Positions 1 to 7,302 of a stretch of DNA of 18,361 nt are shown in pieces. Position 1 is the stretch's first letter; every line of letters begins with the position of its first letter. The notes under the pieces are model-generated. The model did not search any database. It had not been told where the DNA came from and was given only the letters and a program-made list of their open reading frames with translations. The position numbers were made by a program, and so were the translations under genes. This DNA is from Clostridia bacterium (GTDB lineage: Bacteria; Bacillota; Clostridia; DUPQ01). The stretch spans positions 1 to 18,361 of the forward strand of contig JAQVAJ010000004.1 of assembly GCA_028690885.1 (NCBI GenBank). The letters run 5' to 3'.

Positions 1-401
1 ACTAAGCCATCATTTATATTGCTTAACAGTTTTCTGTATCTTTGCTCATGCTCTTTTTCAATTTTAGCTACCTGCTCAAATAATACAGCTATTTCCTTAA
101 AACCTTCTGCTTTTGCATCTTTTGCAAATCTTGCGTACATATCAGTCCATTCATAGTTCTCACCCTCTGCAGCACTTATTAAATTATCAGGTGTTTCACT
201 AATTCCATCAAGTAATTTAAACCATATTTTTGCATGTTCTTTTTCATTATTTGCAGTTTCTTCAAATATTTTTGATATCTGCACATAACCGTCTTTTTTA
301 GCTTTTGATGCGAAATAAGTATACTTATTTCTTGCCATAGATTCGCCGGCAAATGCTTCTTTTAAGTTAGCTTCTGTTTTAGTTCCCTTTAAATCTTTCA
401 T
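1..401 (-). CDS. rbr: Rubrerythrin, 3' end outside the window
   Basis: This is a non-haem di-iron peroxidase of the anaerobic oxidative-stress defence, which reduces hydrogen peroxide in the cytoplasm with electrons from a rubredoxin or NADH route. The first 133 residues are visible. They contain the ferritin-like four-helix bundle with its iron ligands: E20 in AFAGESMARNKY, the first ExxH pair (E53, H56 in NEKEHAKIW), and the second ExxH pair (E115, H118 in IEKEHEQRY). The C-terminal rubredoxin-like domain expected of classical rubrerythrins would lie past the window edge and cannot be checked. The ATG at 399-401 is preceded by a strong AAGGAGAG ribosome binding site. The gene starts 17 bp after the perR stop, so the two are almost certainly one transcript under PerR-type peroxide control. 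Confidence 0.95.
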   Translation of the reverse strand, partial: MKDLKGTKTEANLKEAFAGESMARNKYTYFASKAKKDGYVQISKIFEETANNEKEHAKIWFKLLDGISETPDNLISAAEGENYEWTDMYARFAKDAKAEGFKEIAVLFEQVAKIEKEHEQRYRKLLSNINDGL

Positions 402-418
402 ATAACTCTCCTTTTATA

Positions 419-802
419 TTATTTTTTACATTCTGGGCAAATACCATGAAATGATATACTATACCCTTCTATTGTAAAATCTTTATACTTTTTCTGTTCA
501 ATATTGATTTTAGGTATTTTCGGTAAATCAATATCAAATACTCTTCTGCATATGTCGCATCTTAAATGGTAGTGCTCTGATGTGTTAAAATCAAAACAAT
601 CTGCACCATTTGGCATCCTTATATGCAGTATTTTCCCTTGTTTTGCTAACAATTCAAGATTTCTGTATACAGTCGCTCTGCTGATAGATGGATTGTCATT
701 CCTGAGTCTTTCATAAACATCATCTGCTGAAGGATGATTATCCATATTCAAAACGGTCTGTAGAATAATTTCTCTTTGTACTGTGTTTCTAGTTATAATC
801 AT
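419..802 (-). CDS. perR: PerR-type peroxide-sensing repressor (Fur family)
   Basis: This is a cytoplasmic winged-helix metalloregulator that represses peroxide-defence genes and is inactivated by metal-catalysed oxidation. Counted from the ATG, the 127-residue protein has the recognition helix in SRATVYRNLELL (41-52). The regulatory metal ligands fit PerR: H23 (in NHPSADDVY), D71, H77 and H79 (in SEHYH) and D90 (in VFDID). The last ligand is Asp, as in PerR, rather than the Glu usual in Fur. The structural zinc site is CDIC (82-85) plus CPEC (122-125). The frame also extends to a TTG at 811, but no clear ribosome binding site separates the two starts; the ATG at 802 is preferred. It lies directly upstream of rubrerythrin and probably autoregulates through a Per-box-like sequence over its start codon. 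Confidence 0.92.
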   Translation of the reverse strand: MIITRNTVQREIILQTVLNMDNHPSADDVYERLRNDNPSISRATVYRNLELLAKQGKILHIRMPNGADCFDFNTSEHYHLRCDICRRVFDIDLPKIPKINIEQKKYKDFTIEGYSISFHGICPECKK

Positions 803-807
803 AATTA
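793..807. promoter_or_regulatory. Possible Per box overlapping the perR start
   Basis: The 15-mer TTATAATCATAATTA matches the Bacillus PerR box TTATAATNATTATAA at 12 of the 14 specified positions. It lies about 15-30 bases downstream of the predicted perR transcription start and covers the ATG, which suits autoregulation of the perR-rbr transcript. In DNA this AT-rich such a match could arise by chance. Confidence 0.4.
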
Positions 808-828
808 CCAATATCCAATCTCATTAAG

Positions 829-856
829 ATTATACACGATATTTTTTATTTGGCAA
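829..856 (-). promoter_or_regulatory. Promoter of perR-rbr
   Basis: On the minus strand there is TTGCCA (-35, 851-856), a 16 bp spacer, and TATAAT (-10, 829-834). Transcription would start near 822, leaving a leader of only about 20 bases before the perR ATG. Confidence 0.7.
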
Positions 857-900
857 CATCAAAAAGTGAAATTTATTAAAAAAATACAAGAAACTCAGCC

Positions 901-921
901 AATTAACTATAAATGTTAATT
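901..921. repeat. AT-rich inverted repeat between amidohydrolase A and perR
   Basis: AATTAAC and its exact reverse complement GTTAATT (7 bp arms, 7 bp spacer) lie after the stop of the upstream amidohydrolase and before the perR promoter. With one G-C pair per arm and the nearest minus-strand T run some 17 bases away, it is a poor terminator. It could be an operator for perR or chance in AT-rich DNA. Confidence 0.3.
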
Positions 922-961
922 AAATCTCATATTATTTGATGAATTTCTATTTTTTGAATAT

Positions 962-1870
962 TCAACTTTGGGAAAGCAAAAAACTTTCTGCATTTAATCT
1001 GCATATTTTATTGTAAGCAGTTTTACTTAACTTGTTTTCACTCAAACCGTTTTCAAGAAAATCTGCTAACTTAAAAAACTCATATTCCTTAGGTGCGCAA
1101 ATATCTGTTCCATAAAATAATTTGTCCTGAAACTCTTCAAGAAAGCTATATCCGAAATCCTTATCCCTTGTGATTGCATTATACCCGCTTCCCGCTGATA
1201 TATCAGCATACAGATTTGGGTAATCCAAAAGAAGCTTCGGTACTCTGCCTCCTTTTACAACAGGTCCTTTTGGATAACCTGCTCGATTATCATCTGTACA
1301 GTCACCACTTATCTCTGCCCAGAAGGAGGCTGAGTGACCAATGAATTTTAAATCAGGATATGCTTCCAATGTCTTTTCAAGAAGTGGTAAACCTGCATAA
1401 TCAAATAAGCCATATGGCTCTCTTTCTGCTCCTATATGAAATAGAATAGGCATATTAAAGTTTTGAGCATGATAAAACATATTTTTAACTAATGGGTTAT
1501 CAAAAGGTAATTTACATGTAACCTCACCTATACCTTTTGCACCTAATTTCTTGTAATGCTCAATAAAGTATCCCAAGTCAGTATCAGCTCTGTTATTTCC
1601 CCATCTTGGGTCTATACAGCAAAACCAATCGAATAAATCAGGATTATCACATACCATCCTGTAATTTTCTTCATTAGATATTATTCTATGCTGCCCTTCT
1701 GGTGAAACTATTGGAAGGAGCACTCCTTTTTCTATTCCAAGTTTCTTATATGCTATCCTTAAATATTCAGCAGTAGCAAATGTGTCTTTACCAGGTCTGG
1801 TAATCGAATTTTTCTCTTCACCATCATTAACAAACATAATTCCATGAATATGCATATCAATCTTCATCAT
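962..1870 (-). CDS. Amidohydrolase-superfamily metal-dependent hydrolase (paralogue A)
   Basis: This predicted cytoplasmic TIM-barrel hydrolase or decarboxylase belongs to the amidohydrolase_2 family (PF04909/COG2159), which also includes resorcylate and ACMS decarboxylases. Visible motifs are the N-terminal metal-binding HxH (KIDMHIHG), a GIGE strand end, a His in LFHIG, another in FIGHSASFW, and the C-terminal Asp in YGTDI. The substrate cannot be read from these. The frame opens at a TTG at 1888, but the true start is the ATG at 1868-1870 (or the next codon), because AGGTGAT lies 6 bases upstream. That ribosome binding site overlaps the stop codon of the preceding gene, only 7 bases away, so translation is probably coupled. 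It is a clear tandem duplicate of the gene upstream and the last gene of a three-gene operon. Confidence 0.88.
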   Translation of the reverse strand: MMKIDMHIHGIMFVNDGEEKNSITRPGKDTFATAEYLRIAYKKLGIEKGVLLPIVSPEGQHRIISNEENYRMVCDNPDLFDWFCCIDPRWGNNRADTDLGYFIEHYKKLGAKGIGEVTCKLPFDNPLVKNMFYHAQNFNMPILFHIGAEREPYGLFDYAGLPLLEKTLEAYPDLKFIGHSASFWAEISGDCTDDNRAGYPKGPVVKGGRVPKLLLDYPNLYADISAGSGYNAITRDKDFGYSFLEEFQDKLFYGTDICAPKEYEFFKLADFLENGLSENKLSKTAYNKICRLNAESFLLSQS

Positions 1871-1877
1871 TTCAATA

Positions 1878-2783
1878 TCACCTTTCAAGTAAATTTAAAG
1901 CATTGGACCTGCAGATCAATTCATATGCTTCTTTACTTAATTTATTACTATCTTTTCCTTCTTTTAAGAAATCCGCTAGTTTGAAAAATTCATAATTTCT
2001 ATTTGCACATATATCTGTACCATAATAAATCCTGTCTTTAAACTCTTCTAGAAATGAGTATCCGAAATCAGGATCTCTTGAAACAGCATTATACCCACTG
2101 TTAGCAGATAGATCAGCATGCAGATTCGGGTATTTCCTCATGAGCTCTACTACCCTGCCTTCTTTATTTATTGGACCTTTAGGATATCCGTTTCTGCTGG
2201 TTTGAGTTACATCATCACCTATTTCTGCCCAGAAAGGCTGAGAATGGCCTATAAATATTAATTTAGGAAATTCTGATAATACTGATTCCAGTTTATGTAA
2301 CCCTAATATGTCATAAGCACCATAAGGGCTGCTATCAGTTCCTACATGGAAAAGAACAGGCATATCACATTTTTCAGCGTGATAAAACAGATTTTTCATT
2401 CTAGGTTCATCGAATGGAAGTTTTGCTGTCAGTTCTCCAATACCCTTTGCTCCATGCGATTTGAAATAATTAATATAGTAGCTTAAATCAGTATCTGGTC
2501 TGTTAGTATCCCATCTTGGATCTACACTGCAAAACCAGTAAAACATATCTGGATAATCTTTTGCAATTCTCATTGTCTCCTGATTAGTTACTGAATAATG
2601 TTTTCCTTCAGGAGACTCCCCAGGAAGTAATACTCCTTTTTCTATTCCTAATTTGTCATACAAGACCTTTAACTGTTCTGGTGTAATATATGTATCTTTT
2701 GAAGATGGCCGCAAAATGGCTGTTTCTTCCTCGTATTTGGTAAGATACTGTCTAACATGAACATGGATGTCAATTTTTTTCAT
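1878..2783 (-). CDS. Amidohydrolase-superfamily metal-dependent hydrolase (paralogue B)
   Basis: This is a TIM-barrel amidohydrolase_2 family protein of 301 residues, closely similar along its whole length to the next gene; well over half of the residues look identical by eye. Shared landmarks are the HxH in KIDIHVHV, GIEKGVLLP, FYWFCSVDPRW, GAKGIGE, LFHVG, FIGHSQPFWAEI, SGYNAVSRD and YYGTDICA. The frame is open 36 codons further upstream, but that stretch lies inside the previous gene and has no hydrolase character. The ATG at 2781-2783 has AAGGAAGAG in front and overlaps the preceding stop as ATGA, a classical coupled junction. The reaction and substrate are unknown; the intact metal ligands suggest an active enzyme. 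Confidence 0.88.
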   Translation of the reverse strand: MKKIDIHVHVRQYLTKYEEETAILRPSSKDTYITPEQLKVLYDKLGIEKGVLLPGESPEGKHYSVTNQETMRIAKDYPDMFYWFCSVDPRWDTNRPDTDLSYYINYFKSHGAKGIGELTAKLPFDEPRMKNLFYHAEKCDMPVLFHVGTDSSPYGAYDILGLHKLESVLSEFPKLIFIGHSQPFWAEIGDDVTQTSRNGYPKGPINKEGRVVELMRKYPNLHADLSANSGYNAVSRDPDFGYSFLEEFKDRIYYGTDICANRNYEFFKLADFLKEGKDSNKLSKEAYELICRSNALNLLER

Positions 2784-3397
2784 TTTCTCTCTTCCTTTCC
2801 ATATGCTAATAATGCTGCTTTCCTTGTAATCCAGTATTGAATGAATATGAGTACTGTACTTGCTAATATAATAGATATAAGAACAATCCACTGCTCAATA
2901 ATCAAATCTGGAGTATTAAATAATCTTCTTATAAAATCAATACTTTCATCAAATTCCAAATATACAAAAAAGGCACTTATAATACAAGATATTGCCATTC
3001 CTGCGGAGGTAAGCTGTGATACTCTTTCAATTCGGTATCCTGACTCATATGAATTAGCTTTAAAATGAAATAATTTTCTTCCTTCATAAATACCAGCAAA
3101 CAATCCTGGAATCAGGATAAATATTGGAAATTTCCTAAAACACAATAAGAAACATATTAGGTAGAATGCATAGATAAATATTGGTAATACAGTACCTGCA
3201 CTATATGCATTTAAAAGAATTTTTCTGAGAAATAAAATATCAGCTATTATTCCCAGAATCAAACCGGATAAAGCACATATTACCAGATAATCCCCATTAT
3301 AAAAATACTCGCAAAACTTCCATCCTACATTGAATAATGCAATAGGAAGCGCAGCTGCGAATATCAGTCCCATCATAAATCTTTCAAAAACACTCAT
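2780..3397 (-). CDS. Hypothetical polytopic membrane protein
   Basis: This is a 205-residue protein that I do not recognise. It has five or six hydrophobic helices at about 9-28, 37-57, 68-87, 90-105, 129-148 and 170-191. A basic, charged stretch at 106-128 would be a loop, and the tail is basic (YGKEERK). No motif points to a function. It is first in the operon and overlaps the first amidohydrolase by four bases, so the three proteins probably act together, perhaps with this one carrying or sensing the amidohydrolase substrate or product (inference only). The ATG is 13 bases from a GGAGG, an unusually long gap, and the space between can fold into a small hairpin. Confidence 0.75.
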   Translation of the reverse strand: MSVFERFMMGLIFAAALPIALFNVGWKFCEYFYNGDYLVICALSGLILGIIADILFLRKILLNAYSAGTVLPIFIYAFYLICFLLCFRKFPIFILIPGLFAGIYEGRKLFHFKANSYESGYRIERVSQLTSAGMAISCIISAFFVYLEFDESIDFIRRLFNTPDLIIEQWIVLISIILASTVLIFIQYWITRKAALLAYGKEERK

Positions 3398-3415
3398 GGT
3401 TATCCAGTAACCTCC
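3398..3415 (-). promoter_or_regulatory. Wide-spaced ribosome binding site with a hairpin in the spacer
   Basis: GGAGG at 3411-3415 lies 13 bases from the ATG at 3397. Between them GGTTA (using the last two bases of GGAGG) and TAACC form a 5 bp stem with a 5-base loop. The fold could either shorten the effective spacing or mask part of the site, so translation of the membrane protein may be modulated here. Confidence 0.4.
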
Positions 3416-3454
3416 ATAATTGAATTTTATTTATCAATTACGTAAGTTAAATAC

Positions 3455-3482
3455 ATTTTAACATATAAAAATTATATTTCAC
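3455..3482 (-). promoter_or_regulatory. Promoter of the membrane protein-amidohydrolase operon
   Basis: On the minus strand there is GTGAAA (3477-3482), a 16 bp spacer and an extended -10 TGTTAAAAT (hexamer at 3455-3460). The leader would be about 50 bases. The surrounding DNA is very AT-rich and a second TATAAT lies just upstream, so the exact start is uncertain. Confidence 0.45.
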
Positions 3483-3503
3483 CACATTTTAGTTTTCTTT
3501 TTA

Positions 3504-4757
3504 TCATTTTTTCATACGTACCTGAGCCAATGTAGCACAGTGAGTATGTTTGATAGGTTTCCAATTCACTTTCTTAAATATAGCAGTTAATGATATTGGT
3601 ATATATGTCATCATGAATATTGGAAATGTGAATAGATATAGTATCTTTTTAAAAGAATTCGCATGAATCATCTTCCACTGAGTTACAGTAGTTATAAATC
3701 CAATTGCAAAAAGCATCAAATACATATTAAAGAAAGTTTCAACCATAGACCCCAAAACTACTGTTACATCAGTACCATTTAAGACCCCTACAAAAATTGC
3801 TGATGTATTGATTATAATACCAAATGCGGTAAGAAACACAGCAGGCATTGTTGACATACACATGTCGAAACAGGAAAACCCTGTTTTTTTGAAAATACCT
3901 TTAATCATAGCTAAGCCGTACTTTGAAAATACCTGAAGATACCCTTTAGCCCATCGCATGCGCTGGTGCCATGACTGTGAAAATGTCACCGGTTGTTCAT
4001 CATAAAGAATTGCTGTTGGGCAATACCCTATTTTCTCATTGTTGATTATGTTATAAACCGTAAACTCAATATCTTCTGTCAGTAAGTAGAAGTTCCAACC
4101 TCCGCATTTTCTTATAACTTCCTTTGAAAACATAAAACCAGTCCCTGATACTGCACAACTTGATTTAGCTGCCATTCTGGGGTGATTTAGAGAGCAGGCT
4201 TCTCTTAAAAACCATAAAGAATATCCTGCAGAAATCCAGTTAGTATCATAATTTTTGGAATTGCGATAACTAGTGACAATATTAAATCCTTTAGAAAAAA
4301 CCTTATTCATTTCACTAATATATGATTCATCAAGAAGATTGTCAGCATCAAAAACAAAAAATCCGGCATATTCTTCAATTCCATATTTTGAATCAATATT
4401 GCAAAGAAGAAAATTTAAAGCATAACCTTTTCCAACTTTTTCCGTATTTCTTCTTTCGTACACTATTGCACCTAACTGCCTTGCTATTTTTGCAGTATCA
4501 TCAGTGCAGTTATCAGCTGCTACATATATATCAATCAATTTTTTTGAGTAATCCTGATTATGTATACTGGATATAAGCTGTCCAATTACATTTTCCTCAT
4601 TACGTGCGCATATAAGTACAGCATACTTCTTTTCTTCATAAATCCCTAAACTTTTTCTTTTCAAAAACAAACTTATGAAAATGTATACGAACTGATATGA
4701 GTAGCAAACAAGGAATATTACTGATAATATGTAGTTTATTGTTTTTATGGTTTCCAT
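3504..4757 (-). CDS. Membrane glycosyltransferase, family 2 (processive type)
   Basis: This 417-residue protein has an N-terminal membrane anchor (7-32), a cytoplasmic GT-A domain (about 45-280) and C-terminal membrane helices (about 303-330, 340-360 and 372-400). The GT2 signatures are complete: CARNEEN near the start of the fold, ADNCTDDT, the metal-binding DAD at 137-139, the catalytic TED at 227-229, and QRMRW at 265-269, the Q-x-x-R-W type motif of processive synthases such as hyaluronan, chitin and cellulose synthases. It probably transfers sugar from a nucleotide-sugar to a growing or lipid-linked glycan at the membrane; the sugar is unknown. GGAGG lies 5 bases before the ATG. It appears monocistronic and divergent from the DUF368 gene. 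Confidence 0.9.
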   Translation of the reverse strand: METIKTINYILSVIFLVCYSYQFVYIFISLFLKRKSLGIYEEKKYAVLICARNEENVIGQLISSIHNQDYSKKLIDIYVAADNCTDDTAKIARQLGAIVYERRNTEKVGKGYALNFLLCNIDSKYGIEEYAGFFVFDADNLLDESYISEMNKVFSKGFNIVTSYRNSKNYDTNWISAGYSLWFLREACSLNHPRMAAKSSCAVSGTGFMFSKEVIRKCGGWNFYLLTEDIEFTVYNIINNEKIGYCPTAILYDEQPVTFSQSWHQRMRWAKGYLQVFSKYGLAMIKGIFKKTGFSCFDMCMSTMPAVFLTAFGIIINTSAIFVGVLNGTDVTVVLGSMVETFFNMYLMLFAIGFITTVTQWKMIHANSFKKILYLFTFPIFMMTYIPISLTAIFKKVNWKPIKHTHCATLAQVRMKK

Positions 4758-4811
4758 AAAATCCTCCGTTTTGAGGAATTATATAGGAAAGAATCTTAAG
4801 AAAAAACTGTT

Positions 4812-4870
4812 TTAATAATTAATATTTTATTAATATAGATAAAATTTATTAAAAAACTCTTAATAATTAA
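4812..4870. repeat. Pair of 11-bp direct repeats in a divergent intergenic region
   Basis: TTAATAATTAA occurs at 4812-4822 and again at 4860-4870, in the 204-bp gap between the glycosyltransferase and DUF368 genes. Each copy is nearly palindromic. They could bind a shared regulator, but in such AT-rich DNA this may be chance. Nothing else was recognised here apart from the promoter of the plus-strand gene. Confidence 0.25.
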
Positions 4871-4904
4871 ATCTATAAAGTGTTATAAAATATTCTGGTA
4901 CACA

Positions 4905-4932
4905 TTGTGCTAAAAATAGTAAATGGTATAAT
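4905..4932 (+). promoter_or_regulatory. Promoter of the DUF368 gene
   Basis: TTGTGC (4905-4910), a 16 bp spacer and an extended -10 TGGTATAAT (hexamer 4927-4932). Transcription would begin near 4939, about 23 bases before the start codon. Confidence 0.6.
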
Positions 4933-4961
4933 TCTATTATTAAGTTCTGAAAGGTATCCTT

Positions 4962-5798
4962 ATGAAACTGAAAAAGCCAATTCCTGTACTGGAATGGATA
5001 TTACTTGTAATAAAAGGAATGGTTGTTGGGGCAGGTGCTATACTTCCAGGGATAAGCGGAGGTGTATTATGCGTAGTATTCGGAATATATCAGCCAATGA
5101 TGGCTCTTCTTGCACATCCTATTAAATCTTTTAAAATATATTATAAATTATTCATACCTTTTCTTTTTGGCTGGGTCTTGGGATTTTTGGCACTGGCCAA
5201 GCTAGTAGAAATGCTTTTTGCAGCTTCTTCAACAATAGCAATTTCTTTATTTGTTGGCCTAATAGCTGGAACACTACCTTCATTATTTAAAGAAGCAGGT
5301 AAAAACGGCTCTTCAAAAGGATCATGGATTGGATTTTCTATAGGCCTTTTTGTAATGTTCACAGTATTAACTATGCTAAGTAAAGGAACTGCTACAGATA
5401 TATCTCCAAATATATGGTGGTTCGCTTTTTGCGGAATTGTATGGGGTTTCAGTTTGATTATTCCAGGATTAAGTTCCTCTTCAATATTAATTTTCATGGG
5501 CCTGTACCAGCCAATGACCTCTGGCATAGCATCGCTTGATATGCTTGTAATATTACCATTAATTGCTGGTCTTGCAATAACTGTATTCTTATTTGCAAGA
5601 CTGGTTAATTTTCTTTTTGAAAAACATCACAGTATAATGCATCACACAATTATTGGAATAGTCATTGCATCAACTTTATTGATAATTCCTGTTGAGTATA
5701 CTTCAAATGTAAATTTAGCTATAAGTATAGCCTGCTTTTTTGCAGGCTTTATTGTTTCAATACTTATGGATAAACTGGAAAATAAAATATCCTTTTAA
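4962..5798 (+). CDS. popT: DUF368 family polyprenyl-phosphate transporter (PopT type)
   Basis: This 278-residue integral membrane protein belongs to the DUF368 family, members of which have been shown to recycle undecaprenyl phosphate across the cytoplasmic membrane for peptidoglycan and other envelope polymers. Most of the length is hydrophobic, about eight segments. The family signature appears twice, as GAILPGISGG followed by FGIYQPM in the N-terminal half and LIIPGLSSSS followed by MGLYQPM in the C-terminal half, which shows an internal duplication. The ATG follows AAAGG by 7 bases. The divergent neighbour is a GT2 enzyme that may itself use lipid carriers, so a shared role in envelope glycan synthesis is possible but unproven. 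The stop codon overlaps that of the convergent gene. Confidence 0.88.
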   Translation: MKLKKPIPVLEWILLVIKGMVVGAGAILPGISGGVLCVVFGIYQPMMALLAHPIKSFKIYYKLFIPFLFGWVLGFLALAKLVEMLFAASSTIAISLFVGLIAGTLPSLFKEAGKNGSSKGSWIGFSIGLFVMFTVLTMLSKGTATDISPNIWWFAFCGIVWGFSLIIPGLSSSSILIFMGLYQPMTSGIASLDMLVILPLIAGLAITVFLFARLVNFLFEKHHSIMHHTIIGIVIASTLLIIPVEYTSNVNLAISIACFFAGFIVSILMDKLENKISF

Positions 5799-6994
5799 TC
5801 CGACATCAACCTTTTTTCACCTTGTAATTCCTGTATAGGCGCAATATTCTGAGTAACTTCAACAACACCAAGATATTCGTTATTATCGCCTCTGACAGCA
5901 AAATACCTTATATACACATATCTGTCCCCCATCTTAATCCAGAAATCCTCATGATCTTTTTTACCTGATTTGAAGTCTTCAACAATCTTCTGTACCACAT
6001 GGACAGAAGCAGGAGGATGACAGTTTGATACATCCCTGCCAATAATAGCTTTTGTTCTTGCAAAAACTCTGTCTTTTCCTTGAGAGAAAAATTTAACCTT
6101 ATCATCCTTATCAACGAATGTTATGTCAAAAGGCAATGCATTTAGCATATGAGTAAGTTCTTCCACCTTGAAAACTCCGCTTGGAAGCATAATTGATCCA
6201 CTAATACTTTTAAGTGCTTCTGCTGATTCTTCTTTTTCAACTACAGGATTCCATTCCGAAACATTTTCATATAAATAACCTATTTCTTTGGATTCGTTTG
6301 CAATAACCTTCCAGTCTTCCTGAGTCAAAGCATCAATAAGCATTGGAAGCATAATGTTTTCTTCTTTGTATATCATTTCTAATGTTTTTTCAATTGCAGA
6401 TTCAATAAGAAGTTTTGTCTCATCTGTTACAATTCCTGCCATAACAAGATTTGATATTGAATTTTTAATCATACCTCTAATTTCATCATCTACTCCCCAC
6501 ATTACCTTAGGAGGTGCAGTTATTCCGTATTTTTCCATATATGGAAAGAATAAATTCTCCTTCTTTGAGTAATGTATATCAATTTTAGATAATCTGTTCA
6601 TACCTTCTATTAACTGTTTATAAGAATTGCCTGATGCATTTAAGAATGGTCTTATTTCCTTTTCTATCCATGTTTCGATAATCCTATTTTCCTTTTTTAA
6701 AATATATATAGGATGTCCCGGCAATTTCGTCTGATCTGTTTCTTTATGTATATCTTCTATGGAACCCTTAAAAACTGCGGCATGAACATCACATAATTTC
6801 TGAATTTCTCCTACTTCCACACCTTCAGATATTAAGGCTTGTTCAGCTGCAGATATTTCATTAGCAGATACATTCTCAAATTCTTTTTCAAATAAACCTT
6901 TAACTTCATCTATTGACTTTCCTTCATGCAACTGAGCAATTATGCTCTTAAGTGCTTTTTTACGATGTTCCTTGTTATTAATGTACTCGCTCAT
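5795..6994 (-). CDS. DUF438-hemerythrin-PAS protein, likely O2/NO/redox sensor
   Basis: This 399-residue soluble protein has three domains: DUF438 at about 10-75, a hemerythrin-like helical bundle at about 90-230, and a PAS domain at about 275-390. Candidate iron ligands in the bundle include H94 (PGHPIYILKKEN), H141 and E146 (IDIHYSKKENLFFPYME) and the EEN at 211-213 (IYKEENIMLPML). The PAS domain carries VSNCHPPASVH (322-332), typical of this family, and ends in GVVEVTQNI. There is no output domain, so it may act through a partner. AAAGGAGG lies 5 bases before the ATG, and the small DUF1858 gene ends 11 bases upstream. The pairing resembles ScdA/RIC-like proteins of iron-sulfur repair and nitric-oxide stress, which combine related N-terminal and hemerythrin domains; that role is inference. 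Confidence 0.87.
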   Translation of the reverse strand: MSEYINNKEHRKKALKSIIAQLHEGKSIDEVKGLFEKEFENVSANEISAAEQALISEGVEVGEIQKLCDVHAAVFKGSIEDIHKETDQTKLPGHPIYILKKENRIIETWIEKEIRPFLNASGNSYKQLIEGMNRLSKIDIHYSKKENLFFPYMEKYGITAPPKVMWGVDDEIRGMIKNSISNLVMAGIVTDETKLLIESAIEKTLEMIYKEENIMLPMLIDALTQEDWKVIANESKEIGYLYENVSEWNPVVEKEESAEALKSISGSIMLPSGVFKVEELTHMLNALPFDITFVDKDDKVKFFSQGKDRVFARTKAIIGRDVSNCHPPASVHVVQKIVEDFKSGKKDHEDFWIKMGDRYVYIRYFAVRGDNNEYLGVVEVTQNIAPIQELQGEKRLMSD

Positions 6995-7005
6995 GTAGTC
7001 CTCCT

Positions 7006-7230
7006 TTATTCTATTACCTCAAACACATTATCTTTTAGTGCTTGTATAATATCATTGATATTAACTTTTCTTAAAACAGAACCTTTCGGTATGGTCATAA
7101 AGCGTCCTGCAGTGTTAAGCATCCCAGGCTTTACTATTTCGCTGAAGCCTGCATGTTTCAATATATCCAATACCTCAGGAAATTCTGTACATATTTCATA
7201 AACTGTCCTGTTAAGATAAATTGTCTTCAT
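7006..7230 (-). CDS. DUF1858 domain protein
   Basis: This 74-residue protein consists of a single DUF1858 domain (LNRTVYEICTEFPEVLDIL, then HAGFSEIVKPGM), a fold related to the N-terminal domain of ScdA/YtfE di-iron proteins. The frame runs 9 codons further upstream, but the ATG at 7228-7230 is the start because GGAGG ends 4 bases before it. It is the first gene of a two-gene operon with the DUF438-hemerythrin-PAS protein, 11 bases away, and probably works with it in redox or nitrosative stress sensing or repair. It lacks the Cys-Pro centre that ScdA proteins use, so it cannot be assumed to share their chemistry. Confidence 0.82.
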   Translation of the reverse strand: MKTIYLNRTVYEICTEFPEVLDILKHAGFSEIVKPGMLNTAGRFMTIPKGSVLRKVNINDIIQALKDNVFEVIE

Positions 7231-7261
7231 CAGGCCTCCAATGTAGTTTTTATCCAATTCG

Positions 7262-7270
7262 ATTATAACA
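7262..7270 (-). promoter_or_regulatory. Extended -10 promoter of the DUF1858 operon
   Basis: The minus strand reads TGTTATAAT, a perfect -10 (7262-7267) with the TGn extension, about 32 bases before the start codon. The -35 (TAGCAA, 17 bp away) is poor. No terminator is visible between the upstream operon and this site, so readthrough is possible. Confidence 0.55.
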
Positions 7271-7302
7271 AAACATATTCCTTATTGCTATGGTATATTA
7301 AT

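Noticed and set aside
901..921. Inverted repeat as a terminator for the amidohydrolase operon
   Set aside because: The stem has a single G-C pair per side and the T run is about 17 bases away, so termination is not supported; kept only as a repeat.
1878..2891. Amidohydrolase B with a 36-residue N-terminal extension
   Set aside because: The extension is the other frame of the membrane-protein gene; the HxH strand begins right after the ATG at 2783 as in its paralogue.
3987..3994. CACCGGTTG resembling half of the LacI-type operator
   Set aside because: It lies inside the GT2 coding sequence, lacks the TTAA flanks on either side and is not palindromic beyond six bases.
4778..4806. Possible minus-strand promoter for the GT2 gene (TATAAT at 4778-4783)
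   Set aside because: The -10 is perfect, but only a T run stands at the -35 position, there is no TG extension, and it lies only about 20 bases before the start codon in very AT-rich DNA.
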